Shown here piece by piece: positions 7,782 to 11,116 of a stretch of DNA of 11,116 nucleotides. The position numbers and the translations under genes were made by a program. Each line of letters opens with the position of its first letter. Within the stretch, counting starts at the first letter, position 1. Origin of the DNA: Gamarada debralockiae. Lineage: Eukaryota > Ascomycota > Leotiomycetes > Helotiales > Hyphodiscaceae. The stretch is from positions 1 through 11,116 of the forward strand of contig NXFV01001595.1 in the NCBI GenBank assembly GCA_002803225.1, given 5' to 3'. The notes beneath the pieces were generated by a model. It was not told the origin of the DNA and made no database searches. It saw only the letters and a list, made by a program, of their open reading frames with translations.

Positions 7782-8448
7782 CAATGATTAGTACGACTGT
7801 GTTGATAATTGAGACAGACAAAAGTATCTAAGCAATAGTCCGCAGACGAAATATTGTTACGAATCGTCACCAAGTATAGTGATCGTTATCACTCGACACA
7901 TTTTGGTTAGCGTTAGCTAAGAGGTGGCTAGCATGCTACCAACTCCTGCCGCCTCATCTTTCGGCATTTACCGTGGCGTCAAACGCCATCACCAGAAAAA
8001 TTTACACTATGCCTGACACTCGTTCCTGCTAAGCTCGATTTTGGTTGAAGTGACGGGTTTCGAAATCTGCGCTATACATCAATTGGCTGGAAATTAAGAC
8101 CTCAATACATTACTAATGCTAGCGCACGCCCGACTGTCTCTGCTGCCGCCTCTTCCTCCCCTGCGTTGCGTCTTGACTTCCGATAGTGGTGGCCGTTTCC
8201 GGGAAATTGGCCAATATGCTTCCAACAGAGTGACTCTTCTCCGCACAGTCCTCCGCATGGCCTCTCTCGATAAAAGAATCCAAGACCAAGTCAACTACCT
8301 CTCTAGCTGCTCGTGAGATTCAACCACAAGAGGCTTGGAGGCTGCGCTGGCTTATTGCGATTCGCAGTGGCGCTTATTGGCGTCCAAGAAAGCCATGATG
8401 TACAAATCTAATTGTCTATTATTTTGACAACGACGGCTAATATGGAGA
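7782..8448. other. Intergenic region, unassigned
   Basis: Part of this stretch (about 8110-8400) has a more coding-like base composition, with an open plus-strand frame from 8116 to 8316 (66 residues, ending SCS), but no motif or homologue is recognisable and no intron model extends it convincingly. No RNA gene or repeat is seen. Confidence 0.3.
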
Positions 8449-8455
8449 TATAAAA
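8449..8455 (+). promoter_or_regulatory. TATA box for the membrane-protein gene at 8596
   Basis: TATAAAA in GGAGATATAAAACC, 147 bp before the start codon, followed by a pyrimidine-rich leader (for example CTATCTATTATCCTTTCCCT). Position and context fit a fungal core promoter. Confidence 0.5.
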
Positions 8456-8595
8456 CCTTGTGGGATGTCGCTCCTTCCTGGGACAGCTTGTAGGTGTTAA
8501 AGTATTATCACCGTCTGCTATTCTGCATTCCGTCACTCTTGTCGTCTATCTATTATCCTTTCCCTCGACGGTCGTTCAGCTGATCTTCCCTTGCC

Positions 8596-9904
8596 ATGGC
8601 TCAGATACCTGACATGGATATTGTATCTGTCTGCTTCGGGTTTTCTGTAGGGTTCTTCGTTCTCACCATGTCGAAAGCAGCTCGGCAGACTTTTGCCATC
8701 TATCAAAGGACGCGTCATTGGCTCAATGTCTACGCATGGATGATCTGGACAGAAGGAATTGTTAATTTCATTATGGCTGTAGTGTCTTGGTTGTATCTTC
8801 GTGGCAATATCAAGGGGTCGTAAGTCCCATTCTATTCTCACAGGTATACAAACTAGATTACTCATACATTGCTCCAGGCTCGGCTTGTTTTTTGGCCTTG
8901 GTAAGATTAAAGACTCCTAGGTGCTTAGTTTCATGTAGCGCTGAACGATTTACCACATTTAGTTACTTTATGGGTGCTCGAGGTATGCAGCTTCTCAATC
9001 AGAGTACGATTGGCCGATATTGATGCCTTTGTAGACCCAATGTCTGATTCAAATCATCGCTAACCGCGTTGGTCTTATCATGATCGACAAGCGAAAGGCC
9101 AGAGATTTGAAAAGGACTTTATTTATTCTTGTTGGCCTTATTAACATTTCAGTATACTGTATTTGGATTCCCGCCCGCTTGGAGGTTTCTGAAACCTTTG
9201 TCCATGTTAACAACATATGGGATCGGGTTGAAAAGGTACTCTACCTCTTTATCGACGGGGCTCTGAACGGGTACTTTCTCTATCTGGTCCGAGCCAAGTT
9301 GATCTCGCGTGGCCTCACCAAGTACAAGCCTCTATTCAACTTTAATGCTGTCATTGTGTGCGTGTCGCTGTCTATGGACGTAAGTTATCAGACCAGTACC
9401 TAGCCTCAATTGCCAATACGCTAAACGGGCCACCAGATCCTGATCATCTGCATGATGTCTCTGCCAAACACCTTCATGTACGTTTCTCCTTATTGAGCAA
9501 GCCTCTCAGAGTTCACTAACCCATGTCCCAGCTACGTCCAGTTCCATCCGCTAGCATACGTCGTTAAACTCAACATTGAACTTTCAATGGCCGATCTCAT
9601 TTCTAAGATCGTTCGCAGCCAGGACCGGGTCGACAACCCGGATTCGAACAGCCACCCGACCGAGCTCACATCAAACCCGCATAGCCGCCAATTTGGTCCA
9701 AAAAGCGGCACTTTCTCTTTTTCAAACAATGTCTCGAATGTCTGTACCAGCAAGGCGTTCTCCGGTGGCTACCCCGAGGAAGGCGACATCGGCGCTCACA
9801 ATCGAGGCGGAGGCATTATGAAGACCGTTGCCACAATGGTAGAGACGGTCGACAAGGAAGACCGGGAAAGCGTGAGTAGCTCCACGAGGCAGCTAAATCA
9901 GTGA
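8596..9904 (+). CDS. Conserved fungal seven-helix membrane protein, function unknown
   Basis: Predicted 341-residue integral membrane protein. Exons: 8596-8819, 8878-8900, 8963-8982, 9035-9379, 9437-9477, 9532-9904. The five introns are 52-62 nt with good GT-AG ends and several CTAA-type branch sites (GCTAAAC, CACTAAC). Splicing gives an unbroken frame through SLGLFFGLVTLWVLETQC, though exons 2 and 3 are only 23 and 20 nt. Helices lie near residues 8-28, 44-66, 76-102, 117-135, 154-173, 190-213 and 217-240. Recognisable family segments are MIDKRKAR, ISVYCIWIPARLEVSE, IWDRVEKVLYL, YLVRAKLISRGLTKYKPLF and YVQFHPLAYVVKLNIELSMA. The 100-residue tail is polar and rich in Ser, Asn and Glu. The start context (TTGCCATGG) is good. 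I recall this as a conserved ascomycete family with no known role. A GTGAGT at 9872 could end the last exon differently. Confidence 0.85.
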
Positions 9905-10602
9905 AGATAGTGAGAAATATTGTCATATTTTGTACTATACTTTGGGGTGTTGACTAGTTTTATTGCTCAGTAAGACATTAGGTGCTAGCAGTGAATATCT
10001 TCACCACACTCTCATGGCCAGTTTTCGTTGCCCACCACAATGGCGTCTGGCCGAGATCATCGTTGGAATCCAGGTCAATGCCCCTTCCCATAGGCCTATC
10101 TGTCGCGCCTGTATCGTTTCTCCTACACGGCACGTCCGGTGTTCACATCATGCCATCACCACCAAAATCCCCTAGGATATGGGCATCATTCAATGATATT
10201 CTGTCGCTCTTGCATTCATTGCTGCCCTTTCAATTGTTTTCTACGTGTTGGGGATGTCGGTCAGCTTTCTGCGTACTTACGCGACCTACCATTTTCTTAA
10301 GCATGTCTTTTACGCTTAGAGGGAGTCACAATTAGGGGTCAGGCTCAGAGGGGATTCAACAAGCAATACAGGCCTAAATAGTCAAGAGAAACAACCTTAC
10401 TTTGGCTTTCATAGATTGTTTATTTAGATTTACAAGAACTGGGAAGGCGTGTCCATGCAGGGATCTTGGCGGGGTATGACGCAGCTTTATTTTCCATGCC
10501 TCGGCTCGTTACAGAGCGTACAATCATATGCATAACTAGTGTGGTGTACGCGATTTTCGCGATTCCTATAAAAACGCGAACCCTACATTTTAATAACGGC
10601 AA
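9905..10602. other. Intergenic region around an ankyrin remnant
   Basis: Apart from the ankyrin fragment at 9978-10091 there is no supportable gene. Open plus-strand frames at 9963-10335 lack recognisable motifs, and the first of them runs antisense to the ankyrin fragment. The stretch 10540-10590 carries several CGCG-containing words but no clear element. Confidence 0.35.
9978..10091 (-). pseudogene. Single ankyrin-repeat remnant
   Basis: The minus strand reads GIDLDSNDDLGQTPLWWATK followed by TGHESVVKIFTA and a TAA at 9978-9980. This matches the ankyrin consensus (D..G.TPL..A...GH..VVK.L) across one full repeat. Stops occur just upstream in the same frame and no second repeat follows, so this is a scrap of a larger ankyrin-repeat protein, a class often found in fungal NACHT/NLR-like genes. 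The ATG at 10091 is probably accidental. Confidence 0.6.
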
Positions 10603-10689
10603 ATGACTCGTATAACACCCAAAATATTTTTTATGACTCACATAACACCCAAATTAATTTTTTATGACCCGCATAACACCCTGAATATC
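10603..10689. repeat. Three-copy tandem repeat, about 30 bp unit
   Basis: Units begin at 10603, 10633 and 10664. The first begins ATGACTCGTATAACACCCAA, the second ATGACTCACATAACACCCAA and the third ATGACCCGCATAACACCCTG. The first two end in an AT-rich T run. Differences are mostly transitions. TGACTCA in unit two equals the Gcn4/CpcA-type site; the others deviate by one or two bases. Confidence 0.85.
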
Positions 10690-10708
10690 TACACTACTCT
10701 TTCACTGC

Positions 10709-10926
10709 TGTTGGGTTTTCTCAGGTTCCGGTTCAAATGCATGTATTAACTTGACTGACTTTCTACTCTACAGGTTCTACGACCCCTATATATACCCTAT
10801 TTCCTTCACTACTAGAAGCTTCTAGCCTATACTACTAGGGTATGAGTCACTGTATTCGTAAGCTTCGCCACCCCTAATTGCCACCACTATTGCCACCACT
10901 ATATTAGTCTTAGGTATTTCCCAACA
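10709..10926 (-). mobile_element. Solo LTR with perfect 5-bp target duplication
   Basis: The ends are TGTTGGG (10709) and CCCAACA (to 10926), flanked by ACTGC at 10704-10708 and ACTGC at 10927-10931. It matches 1056-1275 in reverse orientation along its full length. The better-preserved ends and perfect duplication make it the younger copy. No internal retrotransposon sequence is adjacent, so it is a solo LTR, probably of a Ty1/copia-like element. Strand is set from the alignment with the copy at 1056 and is only relative. Confidence 0.9.
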
Positions 10927-11116
10927 ACTGCCCTAGCCCTCTATATATCAATTTTGAAGCTGTAGGACATATAGGATATATAACTTTACTATCAAAATCA
11001 TGCTTACTATTAGTGATTAGTTTTTGTGACAATTCTGGCAAATATCACCTGATCATGTGTATAATAAGATTAGTCTGCCACCTTTCAAGTAAATCCCTTT
11101 CAGAGACTAGATATGG

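Noticed and set aside
8533..8865. Minus-strand open frame of 110 codons
   Set aside because: Antisense to exon 1 and the leader of the membrane protein at 8596, with no motif of its own.
10420..10641. Minus-strand open frame of 73 codons
   Set aside because: Its start overlaps the 30-bp tandem repeat and it has no recognisable domain; likely chance.
10603..10689. CRISPR-like array
   Set aside because: Units are head to tail with no distinct spacers, and the genome is fungal; it is a tandem repeat.
1056..10926. One giant transposon with terminal inverted repeats of about 220 bp
   Set aside because: Each copy has LTR-like ends and its own 5-bp target duplication (CACGG/CAAGG and ACTGC/ACTGC), so they are two separate solo LTRs, not the ends of one element.

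Overview
The window looks like a transposon-rich, gene-poor stretch of a filamentous ascomycete genome (Pezizomycotina, probably Sordariomycetes). The evidence is short GT-AG introns of about 50-65 nt, fungal-type rhodopsin-like/PTH11-like seven-transmembrane proteins, a Tc1/mariner element of fungal type decayed by G:C to A:T changes, and small solo LTRs. No bacterial operon, tRNA or rRNA is visible.

Layout. 1-373 holds no recognisable gene. 374-824 is an AT-rich element with imperfect terminal inverted repeats (MITE-like). 1056-1275 is a worn solo LTR. 1614-2768 (minus) is a frameshifted pseudogene of a PTH11-like membrane receptor. 3246-5406 is a dead Tc1/mariner transposon with its transposase on the minus strand, split by a second insertion at 3998-4557 that looks like a solo LTR. 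5633-6940 (plus) is a five-exon rhodopsin-like seven-transmembrane protein whose start codon lies about 225 bp from the transposon end. 7463-7558 and 7698-7781 are two miniature foldback elements with C-run/G-run ends. 8596-9904 (plus) is a six-exon membrane protein of a conserved fungal family I recognise but cannot name. 9978-10091 (minus) is a single ankyrin-repeat remnant. 10603-10689 is a 30-bp tandem repeat. 10709-10926 is a second solo LTR of the same family as the first, inverted, with a perfect 5-bp target duplication.

How the parts relate. The three protein genes are all polytopic membrane proteins. Two belong to the fungal rhodopsin-like/PTH11-like receptor group, which is expanded in plant-associated ascomycetes, and the third has a similar topology but a different sequence. 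There is no sign of a shared pathway or co-regulation. The most distinctive signal is layered transposition: the LTR must be younger than the Tc1 element it interrupts, and that element now forms the distal upstream region of the intact receptor gene, bringing in a TATA-like site and five CACGTG boxes. I see no convincing previously undescribed defence or mobile system. The best candidates for a second look are the receptor's ambiguous second intron, the unnamed membrane protein with two tiny exons, and the shared end sequences of the foldback elements and the Tc1 element.
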